Source: JAJTFW01 sp903922455
GTDB lineage: Bacteria > Bacteroidota > Bacteroidia > AKYH767-A > OLB10
Assembly (NCBI GenBank): GCA_943329665.2
Contig: CALQEU020000002.1
Location: 200,095 to 264,094, forward strand
Reading direction: 5' to 3'
DNA: 64,000 bases
In this document: positions 26,818 through 35,689 of the stretch, piece after piece
Layout: the number at the start of each line of letters is the position of its first letter
Numbering within the stretch: the first letter of the stretch is position 1
The notes under the pieces: generated by a model
Databases searched by the model: none
The model's input: the letters and a program-made list of their open reading frames with translations, nothing else
Told to the model about the DNA's origin: nothing
Program-made: the position numbers and the translations under genes

Positions 26818-29244
26818 ATGGCAAAAAAGAAAATATCGCCCATCAACGAAGATTTTGATTTTAAACTCCTCGTGACTATAGCAAGAAAAAATTTGCTATG
26901 GTTTACTTTTTTCATTTTACTGGCAATTCTAACTGCCCTTTTGATTTTACGATATACTGCCCCAGTTTATGAATCGACGGCTGTCATTCAACTTTCGGAG
27001 CAAGACAATGCCAGTAACGTTATCAACTCTAAGCAATTTAAAACATTCACCGATCAAAACAATAAACTTGCATCGAGTATTGAATTAATGCGATCTCGAG
27101 TAATTTTAGAACGAGTAATAAGCAATCTTCCCTTTCAAATTAGCTATTATTCTAAAGGGGAGATTTTAACTTTTGAGTTGTATAAAATGTCACCTTTTAC
27201 AGTTGAATTAAGGATGAAAGACAGCTCCTTAATTGGCAAAAACATCAATATTGATTTTCTATCTTCAAATACTTTTAATCTTAACTATAATAGCAAAAGA
27301 GTTCACAGGAAAGGTCCTTTTAAAACAGACGAGTGGCTAAGTTTTCCAGAAGCCGACATGAAGATTTCAATATATGATTTCAAAGCAATTTCACTTTTAC
27401 AACAAGATTTAAACAAAGACGCATTCTATTTTGTAATCAATAGCATTCCTGAATTGACAAGTCGAATTTCGAAATCTATTGTGATCACCCCACTTAATGT
27501 GGACGCACAAACTGTACAGATTAAACTGAAAGATAAGACACAGCAAAAAGCTTCTGATATTGTTAATGGAATTGCCGTCGAATTTAACAAATATGACCTC
27601 GAAAAAAACTCTGAAGTTGCCGATAAAATTCTTGATTTTATTGACAATACCATTGCAAGTATTGATATTGAACTAAGCAACTCTGAGAACTCACTTGAAA
27701 GATTTAAGAAAGAAAACAAAATCCTAAATCCTGAATTGTCTGCTGGTATTATTATGAATCAGCTGGAAGCGTTGCAAACTGAAATTTACGCTTATGAACA
27801 CGAAATAAATTTATATTCTAAAATCAGAAAAGAACTACAAGGATCGGCAGATGTAAGTAAATTTCTTTTGAGTTTGTCAGGCAGATCGGACAACAATATG
27901 ATTTTAATTCAGCTGGAGAGGTTACAAGCATTGTTAGATCAAAGGGACCAAATAAGACTACAAGCTACTGAAAAAAGTGAGTTATATAAATCGATACAAG
28001 TTCAACTTGAAAATCAACAATTGCTACTAAGCAAAATGCTAGTCAATGAAGGGTTAAGTTTTAAAGCAAAAAAAGAAAGTAAACTTTTAGAAATTCAAAA
28101 AATTGAAAGTAAACTTGGAATATTACCGCAACAGCAAGCGGAATATGGACGCCTTACACGACTATTTACTATCAATGAAAAATTCTATTCTCTCCTCCTT
28201 GAAAAAAAGGCAGAATTTTCGATAACACGTGCTGGTTATGTTCCACAGCATATCATTTTACAAGCGGATTTAGGTAGCAACCCACCGGTTTCACCAAACA
28301 AAACGTTAATTATTAGTGCTTGTTTAATTATAGGTTTTCTTGCTGGTTTCATATTGATTTTTGCAAGGTATTTACTACACGATGAAATCAACTCGCTGGA
28401 AGAAGTAGCGCAATATACTGATGCAACGATGTTGGGTATCATTCCAAAGTATAAACGTGAAATTCCAATTTCTCAATTATTGGTTGATAAAAATCCAAAA
28501 TCAGTTATCTCAGAGGCTTTCCGATCCATCCGAACGAATTTGCAATTTATATCAAATAAAGATGGAGCAAAGATTATAGCTCTAACATCAACCATTTCAG
28601 GAGAAGGAAAAACATTTAATGCAATTAATTTGGCTGGTGTTATTGCTTTTTCGGGACTTAAAGTAGTTATTCTTGACTTAGACATGAGGAAACCAAAAAT
28701 TCATTTGGGTTTTAATGTTGAAAACAATCATGGTATTAGTACATTATTAATCGGAAAAGATAAACCAGAAAATTGCATTATTAAAAGTTCACTTGCTAAT
28801 CTTGATTTTATCACTGCAGGACCAATTCCACCGAATCCTGCAGAGTTAATTATTAATCCTGCTATGGAGTCGCTGCTCGTTCACTTAAAGACGATTTATG
28901 ATATTATCATTATTGACTTACCACCCGTTGGTATTGTAAGCGATGGAATTCCGATTATGCAGAAAGCTGATTATCCACTATATATTTTAAGAGCAAAGTA
29001 TTCAAGAAAAATGTTTGTTGCACAAATCAATAAACTGATAACTGACAACAAAGTTAAAAATATGAGTGTTATTTTGAATGGGGTTGAAATGTCGAAGCTA
29101 AAGTATGGTTACGGCTATGGATATAGTTATGGATACGGTTACGGCTATGGATATAGCTATGGATATGGATATTACGACGAAGATGAAGAACCTCTAACTT
29201 TATGGAATCGCGTATCCTCTGTATTTAAAAAGAAAAGCGTTTAA
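26818..29244 (+). CDS. Wzc-type polysaccharide co-polymerase and tyrosine autokinase
   Basis: 808 residues. Wzz domain from about residue 14, TM1 (27-44), a long periplasmic coiled-coil region (about 260-470), TM2 (497-517), then a cytoplasmic BY-kinase. Kinase motifs: EX2RX2R oligomerisation motif (E566, R569, R572), Walker A STISGEGKT (591-599), Walker A' ILDLDM (618-623), Walker B IIIID (696-700). Residues 763-786 form a tyrosine cluster with 13 Tyr in 24 residues alternating with Gly or Ser, then an acidic DEDEE patch and a basic end. Such tails are autophosphorylated in trans and control chain length and export. It pairs with the Wza-like protein upstream and ends 2 bp before the epimerase gene. 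Confidence 0.94.
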   Translation: MAKKKISPINEDFDFKLLVTIARKNLLWFTFFILLAILTALLILRYTAPVYESTAVIQLSEQDNASNVINSKQFKTFTDQNNKLASSIELMRSRVILERVISNLPFQISYYSKGEILTFELYKMSPFTVELRMKDSSLIGKNINIDFLSSNTFNLNYNSKRVHRKGPFKTDEWLSFPEADMKISIYDFKAISLLQQDLNKDAFYFVINSIPELTSRISKSIVITPLNVDAQTVQIKLKDKTQQKASDIVNGIAVEFNKYDLEKNSEVADKILDFIDNTIASIDIELSNSENSLERFKKENKILNPELSAGIIMNQLEALQTEIYAYEHEINLYSKIRKELQGSADVSKFLLSLSGRSDNNMILIQLERLQALLDQRDQIRLQATEKSELYKSIQVQLENQQLLLSKMLVNEGLSFKAKKESKLLEIQKIESKLGILPQQQAEYGRLTRLFTINEKFYSLLLEKKAEFSITRAGYVPQHIILQADLGSNPPVSPNKTLIISACLIIGFLAGFILIFARYLLHDEINSLEEVAQYTDATMLGIIPKYKREIPISQLLVDKNPKSVISEAFRSIRTNLQFISNKDGAKIIALTSTISGEGKTFNAINLAGVIAFSGLKVVILDLDMRKPKIHLGFNVENNHGISTLLIGKDKPENCIIKSSLANLDFITAGPIPPNPAELIINPAMESLLVHLKTIYDIIIIDLPPVGIVSDGIPIMQKADYPLYILRAKYSRKMFVAQINKLITDNKVKNMSVILNGVEMSKLKYGYGYGYSYGYGYGYGYSYGYGYYDEDEEPLTLWNRVSSVFKKKSV
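29107..29166 (+). repeat. 30-bp tandem duplication in the kinase tail
   Basis: Units 29107-29136 and 29137-29166 differ at only two positions (29128/29158 region T/C and the last base C/T). Each encodes ten residues of the Gly-Tyr-Ser repeat. Flanking codons continue the TATGG(A/T/C)TA pattern, so repeat number could change by slippage without breaking the frame. Confidence 0.85.
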
Positions 29245-29246
29245 AA

Positions 29247-29813
29247 ATGGAATTGACACGATTTAATATTGAAGGGCCCCTCTTATTCAAACCAAGAATT
29301 TTTCAAGATGATCGAGGTTATTTTTATGAATCTTATAATGAAAAGGTATTTCATACATTAGGATTAGAAATGAAGTTCGTTCAAGATAATCAATCGAGTA
29401 GTCATAAGAATGTTTTACGCGGCTTACATTTTCAACATCCTCCATTCGATCAAGGGAAATTAGTGCGCGTATTAAAAGGGCGTGTGCATGATGTAGCTGT
29501 CGACATTCGAAAAAATTCACCCACGTTTGGACAACATTTACGGGTTGAATTGAGTGCATTCAACAACTTTATGTTCTGGATCCCGCCAGGATTCGCACAT
29601 GGTTTCTTATCTTTGGAGGAAGATACTATTTTTCTGTATAAATGTACCAACGTTTATCATAAAGAATCAGAAAGTGGTATTTTATGGAATGATAAAGATC
29701 TCTCTATTGACTGGGGCAGCGACGGCGCGCCCATTGTCTCAGAAAAAGATATGGAACTACCCTCTTTCCAAGAATTAGAATCAAGATTTGAAATCATGGT
29801 GCCCAATGACTGA
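29247..29813 (+). CDS. rfbC: dTDP-4-dehydrorhamnose 3,5-epimerase (RmlC type)
   Basis: 188 residues, cupin fold. The signature LRGLHFQHPPFDQGKLVRVL supplies catalytic His61 and Lys71; HDVAVDIR and WIPPGFAHGF follow, with the Tyr of FLYKCTN (131). It epimerises the 4-keto sugar at C3 and C5 on the way to dTDP-L-rhamnose. RmlA, RmlB and RmlD are not in the window, so the remaining steps must be encoded elsewhere, or the enzyme serves another 4-keto sugar. It lies between the kinase and the initiating transferase in one plus-strand operon. Confidence 0.92.
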   Translation: MELTRFNIEGPLLFKPRIFQDDRGYFYESYNEKVFHTLGLEMKFVQDNQSSSHKNVLRGLHFQHPPFDQGKLVRVLKGRVHDVAVDIRKNSPTFGQHLRVELSAFNNFMFWIPPGFAHGFLSLEEDTIFLYKCTNVYHKESESGILWNDKDLSIDWGSDGAPIVSEKDMELPSFQELESRFEIMVPND

Positions 29814-30951
29814 ACAGTTTCTTCAACATAGCAGCTTCATCCTGTATACGCTCTTTCTCATAATAGCGGTAACATTTTCTTTAATGATTAACGCCTTATT
29901 TTTACGATTCTTCAAAACACTTGGCATTCGAAATAATTTAGACGGGACCATCATTCGTTGGGGCGCTATGTCAAAACCAAGTATTGGAGGAATAACGTTT
30001 TACATTATGTTCCTTCTTTCTTTAGCCAGCTATTCGATTTTATTTGAACCTGCACAAGATGCATATCAACTTGGTTTTGTTGGACTACTTTTATCGAGTG
30101 GTACTGGTTTTTTGATTGGGTTGGCTGATGATGCATACAATACCAAGCCTTGGCTTAAATTTGGCGTTCAACTTCTTTCAGGTCTTATTTTAATTAGTAC
30201 AGGCATTAGCATTCATATTTTCTCGAGTGATTTATTGAATTATACAGTTACCTTATTTTGGGTAGTTGGAATCATGAATTCAATTAATATGCTCGACAAC
30301 ATGGATGGAATCACCACTATAGTTTCCATTGGAATTATTTTAAATACCATTTACATTATTATTCATAACGACGATATCGTTAACATGCATCTATTGGTTT
30401 TAATTGGTGTATTAGCTTCTTTGGTTGCCTTCTTACGTTTCAATTGGCATCCTTCAAAAATGTATATGGGTGATACGGGAAGTCAATTTCTCGGTGTCTT
30501 TTTGGCCACCATGGGAATTATTTATTTCTGGAATGATCCTTACTCTTCAGAAGCACCAGCGACTGGAAAATTATTAGCAGGAACGATCATGACGTTTATA
30601 CTTCCTATTTTAGATACTACCGTGGTGGTTGTGAATAGACTTTCTGCAGGCAAATCACCTTTCGTAGGTGGAAAAGATCATACAACACATAGCCTTGCTA
30701 TATTGGGGTTAAGTGACTCTCAAGTGAGTTTTGTATTTGTAGGACTCGCTTTACTTTCTCTTTTGATGAATGTGCTTATTGAAGAATTTGTTGGAGAGTG
30801 GAATTATTCAGCCTCCATTTTCTTCTGTTCTTATTTTGTAATTTTATTAAGTTTCTTCTTTTACACCACAAGAAATAAGAAAATTAAAAGCGGAGAACGA
30901 CGTCGCGAAATCAAACTTAATCAAGGGGAAACTTCAAGCGTACAAAATTAA
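29806..30951 (+). CDS. WecA/TagO-like undecaprenyl-phosphate sugar-1-phosphate transferase
   Basis: 381 residues, about eleven transmembrane helices. Motifs of the MraY/WecA family: GLADDAYNTKPWLKF (Mg-binding Asp pair), NSINMLDNMDGITT (catalytic loop), MGDTGSQFLG, and the cytoplasmic KDHTTHSL loop of the HIHH-like type. It loads the first sugar phosphate onto undecaprenyl phosphate at the inner membrane. The longer frame begins at 29788, but ATG at 29806 starts right at the epimerase end (8-bp overlap) and fits family starts. It converges with trmD, the two stop codons overlapping. Confidence 0.92.
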   Translation: MTEQFLQHSSFILYTLFLIIAVTFSLMINALFLRFFKTLGIRNNLDGTIIRWGAMSKPSIGGITFYIMFLLSLASYSILFEPAQDAYQLGFVGLLLSSGTGFLIGLADDAYNTKPWLKFGVQLLSGLILISTGISIHIFSSDLLNYTVTLFWVVGIMNSINMLDNMDGITTIVSIGIILNTIYIIIHNDDIVNMHLLVLIGVLASLVAFLRFNWHPSKMYMGDTGSQFLGVFLATMGIIYFWNDPYSSEAPATGKLLAGTIMTFILPILDTTVVVVNRLSAGKSPFVGGKDHTTHSLAILGLSDSQVSFVFVGLALLSLLMNVLIEEFVGEWNYSASIFFCSYFVILLSFFFYTTRNKKIKSGERRREIKLNQGETSSVQN

Positions 30952-31631
30952 TTCTTCTTATCGAGCAAATTTGGTCTGCGTTCCTTGGTTCGCTGAAGTG
31001 ACTTTTCAAATTTCCACTGCTCAATATTTTTTTCATGACCTGATAATAAAATATCAGGAACTTTCCATCCTCTAAATTCAGCGGGGCGCGTATAAACAGG
31101 CGGAGCAATTAAATCATCTTGAAAAGAATCTGACAACGCCGATGTTTCATCATTCAACACACCAGGAATCAATCGAATTACGGTATCACATAACACAGCT
31201 GCACCCAACTCTCCTCCTGATAGCACGTAATCACCTACACTTATTTCACGAGTAATAAAATGTTCACGCACTCGCTCATCCACTCCTTTGTAATGTCCAC
31301 AAAGAATAATCATGTTTCCAGTAAGTGATAACTGATTTGCTAAAGGTTGATCCAACAGCGTACCATCCGGACTCATATAAATCACTTCCTCGTAATCATT
31401 TTTACTTTTCAATGTTTCAATACATAGAGCAATCGGTTCAATCATCATCACCATGCCCGCTCCACCACCAAAGGCGTAATCATCTGTGTTACGATGTTTA
31501 CTTAATGCATAATCTCTCAAATTGATTAAATTCACTTGTACCAATCCTTTTTCCTGAGCACGTTTTAAAATAGAATGCTGAAAAGGACTTTCCAGTAATT
31601 CAGGGTGAACGGTGATGATATCAATACGCAT
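30948..31631 (-). CDS. trmD: tRNA (guanine-37-N1)-methyltransferase
   Basis: 227 codons, 226-residue-plus SPOUT enzyme. It methylates G37 of tRNAs reading codons starting with C and prevents frameshifting. Signatures: MRIDIITVHPELLESPF, AFGGGAGMVM, LCGHYKGVDERV and the knot GDYVLSGGELGA, plus the C-terminal ERRPNLL. It is the last gene of a five-gene minus-strand operon, 16 bp after the acetyltransferase, instead of the rpsP-rimM-trmD-rplS arrangement seen in many bacteria. Confidence 0.97.
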   Translation of the reverse strand: MRIDIITVHPELLESPFQHSILKRAQEKGLVQVNLINLRDYALSKHRNTDDYAFGGGAGMVMMIEPIALCIETLKSKNDYEEVIYMSPDGTLLDQPLANQLSLTGNMIILCGHYKGVDERVREHFITREISVGDYVLSGGELGAAVLCDTVIRLIPGVLNDETSALSDSFQDDLIAPPVYTRPAEFRGWKVPDILLSGHEKNIEQWKFEKSLQRTKERRPNLLDKKN

Positions 31632-31647
31632 GATTCTTTCTTTTAAT

Positions 31648-32097
31648 CTAGATTTTCTTTATCATTAAATAGTGTTGGATGTCGTTGTAAAGTAAAAAAG
31701 TTTCCTTCACTTTCGTATAACCACATGCTAAATAAAATTCCAACGCATTTTCACGAGCTTGTAAAACGATGGTTTTTACTCCTGCACTTATTGCTAAACT
31801 TTCTAATTCCTCCATCATCATTTTCCCGATTCCTTTTCCACGTTGTCCGGTATCAACTGCCATATATCGAATTTGAGCTTCATGTGGAGAGTTGAGATGA
31901 AAACGACCACAGGCTATGATATTTCCATCTTCATCGACAATCATCCGTTGTATACTATTTTCTTCTTGATCATCACGCTCGGTTCCTTTAGGCTGCCCCC
32001 ATGGCTGTCGAAGCAATTTCCATCTAAAGAAAAAATAATCCTCAATCCTATTTTCATGGTAGGGATCTGCAAATTTTAATTTACTCATCGTCATCAT
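31648..32097 (-). CDS. GNAT-family N-acetyltransferase
   Basis: 149 residues, a single GNAT domain. The acetyl-CoA pyrophosphate loop is GQRGKGIGKMMMEELE and the following strand ends in VLQARENALEFYLACGYTKV. Its substrate is unknown; small stand-alone GNATs of this look act on amines or proteins. The start overlaps the CoA-transferase stop by ATGA. An alternative start lies at the Met two or three residues in. Confidence 0.88.
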   Translation of the reverse strand: MMTMSKLKFADPYHENRIEDYFFFRWKLLRQPWGQPKGTERDDQEENSIQRMIVDEDGNIIACGRFHLNSPHEAQIRYMAVDTGQRGKGIGKMMMEELESLAISAGVKTIVLQARENALEFYLACGYTKVKETFLLYNDIQHYLMIKKI

Positions 32098-33173
32098 AAA
32101 CTCTCTATTTTAAAGGCCACTGTCGCCATTCGCTTACTTATTTTTCCGTTGGGTTCCATTTGCTCCAACACCATTTCTTTTGCCAGAGAATCATTCAATA
32201 CTTCATCTAACTTTCTAATTTTCGCAGCAGGAACTTTTGCCTGGTGCAATTTTGATAAAACGGTAGCTGCATCTTGCTTGCTGAATAATGTAGTTAGCTC
32301 CGATTGCAAATCAATTCTATTTTTTACACGATCTGCATTAGTCAAAAATTTACTTTCTTTTGAAAGTGATTGTTTTCCCAACACATCACATAAATTTCGA
32401 AACTGCCCGTCGGTCCCCACCGCTAATAAAATCGGTTGTTGGTCTTTACTCAATACCTTTTCACCATAAGGAGCGATATTAGGATGTAAGGAACCTAACT
32501 GTGACGGCACTACGTTAGTATTGAGATAAGCACTGGATTGATTAATTAGTGACGCCAAAGCAGATCGATATAACGAAGTAGAGACGATTGCTCCTTTCCC
32601 TGATCGCTCACGCTTCCATAAAGCTAAAAGTATTCCTTCCTTGAGTTGATGAGCGGCTAATACATCAATGAAAGCAATGGGAAGCTTTAAAGGATCGTCA
32701 CCTGGATTTCCGTTTATAGACATCATTCCTGATTCTGCTTGCAATACGGCATCATAAGCTACTCGCTCTTCGGAATCAAATCCATGAATTTCACCGATGA
32801 TTAATGAAGGATAACGGTCAAGTAGTACCGAACTTTTCAAATCAAACTTTTCTGCATCGCCCTCTTTAAAATTAACGATAAGCACATCTGCACTTTGCAA
32901 ATATGCTGAAAGTTGCAATCGATCGGAAGACTCTCCTAAATCAAGGAAAATAATATGTTTATGCCAATTCACACAATGATAATAAGCAGAAGCGGGATCT
33001 TCAGTCGATTCCAGAGCTGATTTCCATCCACGCGTTGGATCACCTCCGCTCCTTTTATTCTCAATTTTAACGACTTCAGCACCTAACTCAGCGAAAAACA
33101 TTCCCACTGCAGGGCCCGCCAATACGGTGGCCAATTCAATTACTTTAAGTCCTTTCAGGGAATCCGTCAACAT
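32094..33173 (-). CDS. CaiB/BaiF-type (family III) CoA-transferase
   Basis: 359 residues, starting with the family's LKGLKVIELATVLAGP and GAEVVKIE nucleotide-fold motifs. The expected nucleophile is Asp170 in PIAFIDVLAAHQLKEGILLAL, aligned by pattern with the Asp of formyl-CoA transferase. It moves CoA between carboxylic acids; the substrates are unknown. At 359 residues it is slightly short for the family (about 380-430). It overlaps ctlX by 29 bp, since its conserved region begins right at its N-terminus. Confidence 0.88.
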   Translation of the reverse strand: MLTDSLKGLKVIELATVLAGPAVGMFFAELGAEVVKIENKRSGGDPTRGWKSALESTEDPASAYYHCVNWHKHIIFLDLGESSDRLQLSAYLQSADVLIVNFKEGDAEKFDLKSSVLLDRYPSLIIGEIHGFDSEERVAYDAVLQAESGMMSINGNPGDDPLKLPIAFIDVLAAHQLKEGILLALWKRERSGKGAIVSTSLYRSALASLINQSSAYLNTNVVPSQLGSLHPNIAPYGEKVLSKDQQPILLAVGTDGQFRNLCDVLGKQSLSKESKFLTNADRVKNRIDLQSELTTLFSKQDAATVLSKLHQAKVPAAKIRKLDEVLNDSLAKEMVLEQMEPNGKISKRMATVAFKIESL

Positions 33174-34101
33174 GCTTCACACTTCTTGGCCTCAAAAATA
33201 CTTCAGCCAGCATGCAACGAATGCTACCCCCTCCAATTTTTTCAATCATAGGAATGTCAACAACCAGAAAGTTGGATCGTTTAGAAATCAATCCTTTCTG
33301 TTCTATTGTCAGATTTTGATAGGCTGATGTTGAACAAATCGTAAATAATTTCCCCTCTTTATTTTGAAGTTGAAGCATATTCCCACAGAAATGTTGGACC
33401 TGATTCCAACTAATTGAAATAGCTTCCAAATTGCCCTCTTTAAAAAACTGCAAGAGCTTTGATTTTTCTAATGAATCAATAATCCCATCTTCATAATAAA
33501 GTACATATCCCAATCCCATATTCATGATCACATTTGTGTGATAAATCGGTTGTTGATAAGCATCCATACAAGTAAAAAAAAATGGAGTATAATTTAAAGC
33601 ATAACAAACAGCAATAAAAACTACTTCATCTGTTCTTGGACTTCGAATCGCGAAAGCTATTTTTTGCAAATGATCAAATACAATACTTCCCGTTCCTTCT
33701 AAGTATAAAAACTCTTCTTCATATTTACTGTAATCTTGAATTTCATTCACTTCAAAATTATTCGTCAAATCAACGAGCATATTTCCATTTCTTTCTCGCT
33801 GTCGATTAGCAGCCATCATTGGGTAAATGAATAATTTGTTTTGCTCATGCGTACTAAAACAATTATTCGGAAAAATGCAATCGGGAGCTAACAAATCATC
33901 AGATTGAGAAACGAGAACATCAATTCCAACATTTCTCAATTGCTCTACTACGCTATCAAATTCCTTTAATGCCACCTCAGATACACTTTCAAATTCCATC
34001 TTATTCTGGAATGAATTACTGCTAGAAGTTTCGGGATTAAAACCAAATTGCGCTGGACGAACCATCAAAACGGAATGAGCAATATGATGGTGAACTAACA
34101 T
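33145..34101 (-). CDS. CtlX-like amidinotransferase-fold hydrolase
   Basis: 318 residues, guanidine-modifying superfamily. The N-terminal VLMVRPAQFGFNPETSSSNS is typical of the CtlX group. Catalytic features: LEGTGSIVFD (substrate-binding Glu), YHTNVIMNMG (His) and GGGSIRCMLAEV (Cys nucleophile near the C-terminus). CtlX proteins were annotated as citrulline-utilisation hydrolases and act on arginine-like substrates; the real substrate here is uncertain. It lies 2 bp after aroQ in the operon. Confidence 0.85.
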   Translation of the reverse strand: MLVHHHIAHSVLMVRPAQFGFNPETSSSNSFQNKMEFESVSEVALKEFDSVVEQLRNVGIDVLVSQSDDLLAPDCIFPNNCFSTHEQNKLFIYPMMAANRQRERNGNMLVDLTNNFEVNEIQDYSKYEEEFLYLEGTGSIVFDHLQKIAFAIRSPRTDEVVFIAVCYALNYTPFFFTCMDAYQQPIYHTNVIMNMGLGYVLYYEDGIIDSLEKSKLLQFFKEGNLEAISISWNQVQHFCGNMLQLQNKEGKLFTICSTSAYQNLTIEQKGLISKRSNFLVVDIPMIEKIGGGSIRCMLAEVFLRPRSVKHVDGFPERT

Positions 34102-34103
34102 TA

Positions 34104-34535
34104 TTAAACGTCTTTACTCGTATCTATAAAATACTTTATTGCCAATTCATAACCTTTTAATCCAAGCCCGCCTATGAGCCCAACACATTTGCTTGCCATT
34201 AAACTTTGATGACGAAATTCTTCTCTCGCAAAAACATTGGAGATATGCAATTCGATTACTGAAGTTCGAATCGCTGCAACGGCATCCGCAAGAGCTACCG
34301 AAGTGTGCGTATAACCACCGGCATTCAAAATAATTCCATGAGAAGAAAAGCCAACTTCATGCAATCGATTAATGAGTTCGCCTTCCACATTACTTTGAAA
34401 ATAATGAAGATCGATATCTGGAAAAAGCACCTTAAAATTTGAAAAATATTCTTCAAAAGTCTTCACACCATACACTTCTGGTTCGCGAATACCCAACAAA
34501 TTCAAATTGGGACCGTTAATAATATCTATGCGCAT
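34104..34535 (-). CDS. aroQ: type II 3-dehydroquinate dehydratase
   Basis: 143 residues. Third step of the shikimate pathway (dehydroquinate to dehydroshikimate). Signatures: MRIDIINGPNLNLLGIREPE at the start with the family's NGPNLN, FQSNVEGELINRLHE, NAGGYTHTSVALADAV and ELHISNVFAREEFRHQS with the catalytic His. Two extra Met codons upstream (to 34544) overlap a -7 box at 34542-34549, so the start is placed at 34535, 6 nt after the box. Head of the operon aroQ-ctlX-CoA transferase-GNAT-trmD, divergent from xerD. Confidence 0.94.
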   Translation of the reverse strand: MRIDIINGPNLNLLGIREPEVYGVKTFEEYFSNFKVLFPDIDLHYFQSNVEGELINRLHEVGFSSHGIILNAGGYTHTSVALADAVAAIRTSVIELHISNVFAREEFRHQSLMASKCVGLIGGLGLKGYELAIKYFIDTSKDV

Positions 34536-34541
34536 CATGTA

Positions 34542-34549
34542 CAAATTTA
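34542..34549 (-). promoter_or_regulatory. -7 box of aroQ, apparently leaderless
   Basis: Minus-strand TAAATTTG, 6 nt before the aroQ ATG. No clear -33 TTG. Confidence 0.45.
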
Positions 34550-34570
34550 CAAAAAATATGAATCATTAAT

Positions 34571-34578
34571 TATCTTCG
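34571..34578 (+). promoter_or_regulatory. -7-like box of xerD, apparently leaderless
   Basis: TATCTTCG, one base off consensus, 7 nt before the xerD ATG at 34586, in the 50-bp divergent gap to aroQ. Confidence 0.45.
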
Positions 34579-34585
34579 TACAGTC

Positions 34586-35488
34586 ATGAACGCTTGGACG
34601 CCCTACATTAAAGGATTTAGAAGTTATTCGCAATTGGAACGATCACTGTCCTCCAATACGGTGGAAGCTTATGAGCATGACATTGAAAAATTAGTACAGT
34701 TTTTAGACTTTAAGCAATACCCCCATTCTCCCGAGCAAATCAAACATGAACATCTACAGGAATTTCTTCGATGGGTGAGTGATTTAGGAATGATGGCAAG
34801 AACACAAGCACGTGTGTTATCAGGAGTAAAAGCCTTTTACAAGTACTTGTTGATGGAAAATGTTTTGCAAGATGATCCCACCGAATTAATAGAAGGTCCG
34901 AGCATTGGCAAGAAACTTCCTGATTTTCTTACAGTCGAAGAAATCAATATCTTGTTAGACGCGATTGATTTAAGTTTACCGGAAGGACAACGAAATAAAG
35001 CGATGCTCGAGACCTTGTATTCTTGCGGACTGCGTGTATCAGAACTTATCGGATTGCAATTAAGTCAAAGTTATTTTAACGATGGTTTTGTAAAGGTTAC
35101 TGGTAAGGGTAACAAAGAAAGAATTATTCCCATGGGAAATTCAGCTATTAAACAAATTGGGTTGTACACGGATGGAATTCGAAATCATTTGCCGATACAA
35201 AAGGGTCATGAAGATTATATTTTCTTAAATCGACGAGGACGAAAATTAAGTCGAGTAATGGTTTTTATGATCATCAAAGATCTGGCTTCGCGAGCTGGAA
35301 TTAGAACTTCAATAAGTCCGCATACATTTCGACATTCATTTGCCACCCATTTAATTGAAGGCGGTGCCGATTTACGAGCGGTTCAAGAGATGCTCGGCCA
35401 TAGCAGCATTACCACCACGGAGATTTATACTCATCTCGACAAGGACTATTTGCGCTCGGCTATCCTACAGTTTCATCCACGTAAATAG
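34586..35488 (+). CDS. xerD: XerD-type tyrosine recombinase
   Basis: 300 residues, the standard Xer length. SAM-like N-terminal domain (1-100), catalytic domain with R150 (SCGLRVSEL), K174, H246 and R249 (HTFRHSFATHL), H272 (LGHSS) and nucleophile Y281 (TTEIYTH), all intact. It resolves chromosome dimers at dif. It stands opposite aroQ, as is frequent in Bacteroidota. No integron, attC or phage genes are nearby, so a chromosomal Xer role is favoured over integrase. Confidence 0.94.
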   Translation: MNAWTPYIKGFRSYSQLERSLSSNTVEAYEHDIEKLVQFLDFKQYPHSPEQIKHEHLQEFLRWVSDLGMMARTQARVLSGVKAFYKYLLMENVLQDDPTELIEGPSIGKKLPDFLTVEEINILLDAIDLSLPEGQRNKAMLETLYSCGLRVSELIGLQLSQSYFNDGFVKVTGKGNKERIIPMGNSAIKQIGLYTDGIRNHLPIQKGHEDYIFLNRRGRKLSRVMVFMIIKDLASRAGIRTSISPHTFRHSFATHLIEGGADLRAVQEMLGHSSITTTEIYTHLDKDYLRSAILQFHPRK

Positions 35489-35689
35489 CGGAGTTAGCTA
35501 TAAGTTTGAGTGAAAGTATTCGAATCGTTAAGAAGAAATAATAACTTCCAAATTAAGTCATAAACTACTGTATATCTCGACATTAATTAAAAATATTAAA
35601 GAAAAAAATGATCTGAGTCACTCAGGAACACTATTATTTTTTTGGGGTTAAATCAATAAGCCCTAATTTTATCAAAATACAAGAGACTC

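Noticed and set aside
24635..30951. Complete dTDP-rhamnose pathway
   Set aside because: Only the RmlC-type epimerase is present; RmlA, RmlB and RmlD are not found in the window.
34586..35488. Tyrosine recombinase as integrase of a mobile element
   Set aside because: Length, motifs and the aroQ-xerD divergent setting fit chromosomal XerD, and no att repeats, tRNA gene or cargo genes lie around it.
35613..35625. 13-bp palindrome CTGAGT-C-ACTCAG as an operator
   Set aside because: Possible, but one isolated short palindrome without a clear promoter or cognate regulator nearby is not enough to call a site.
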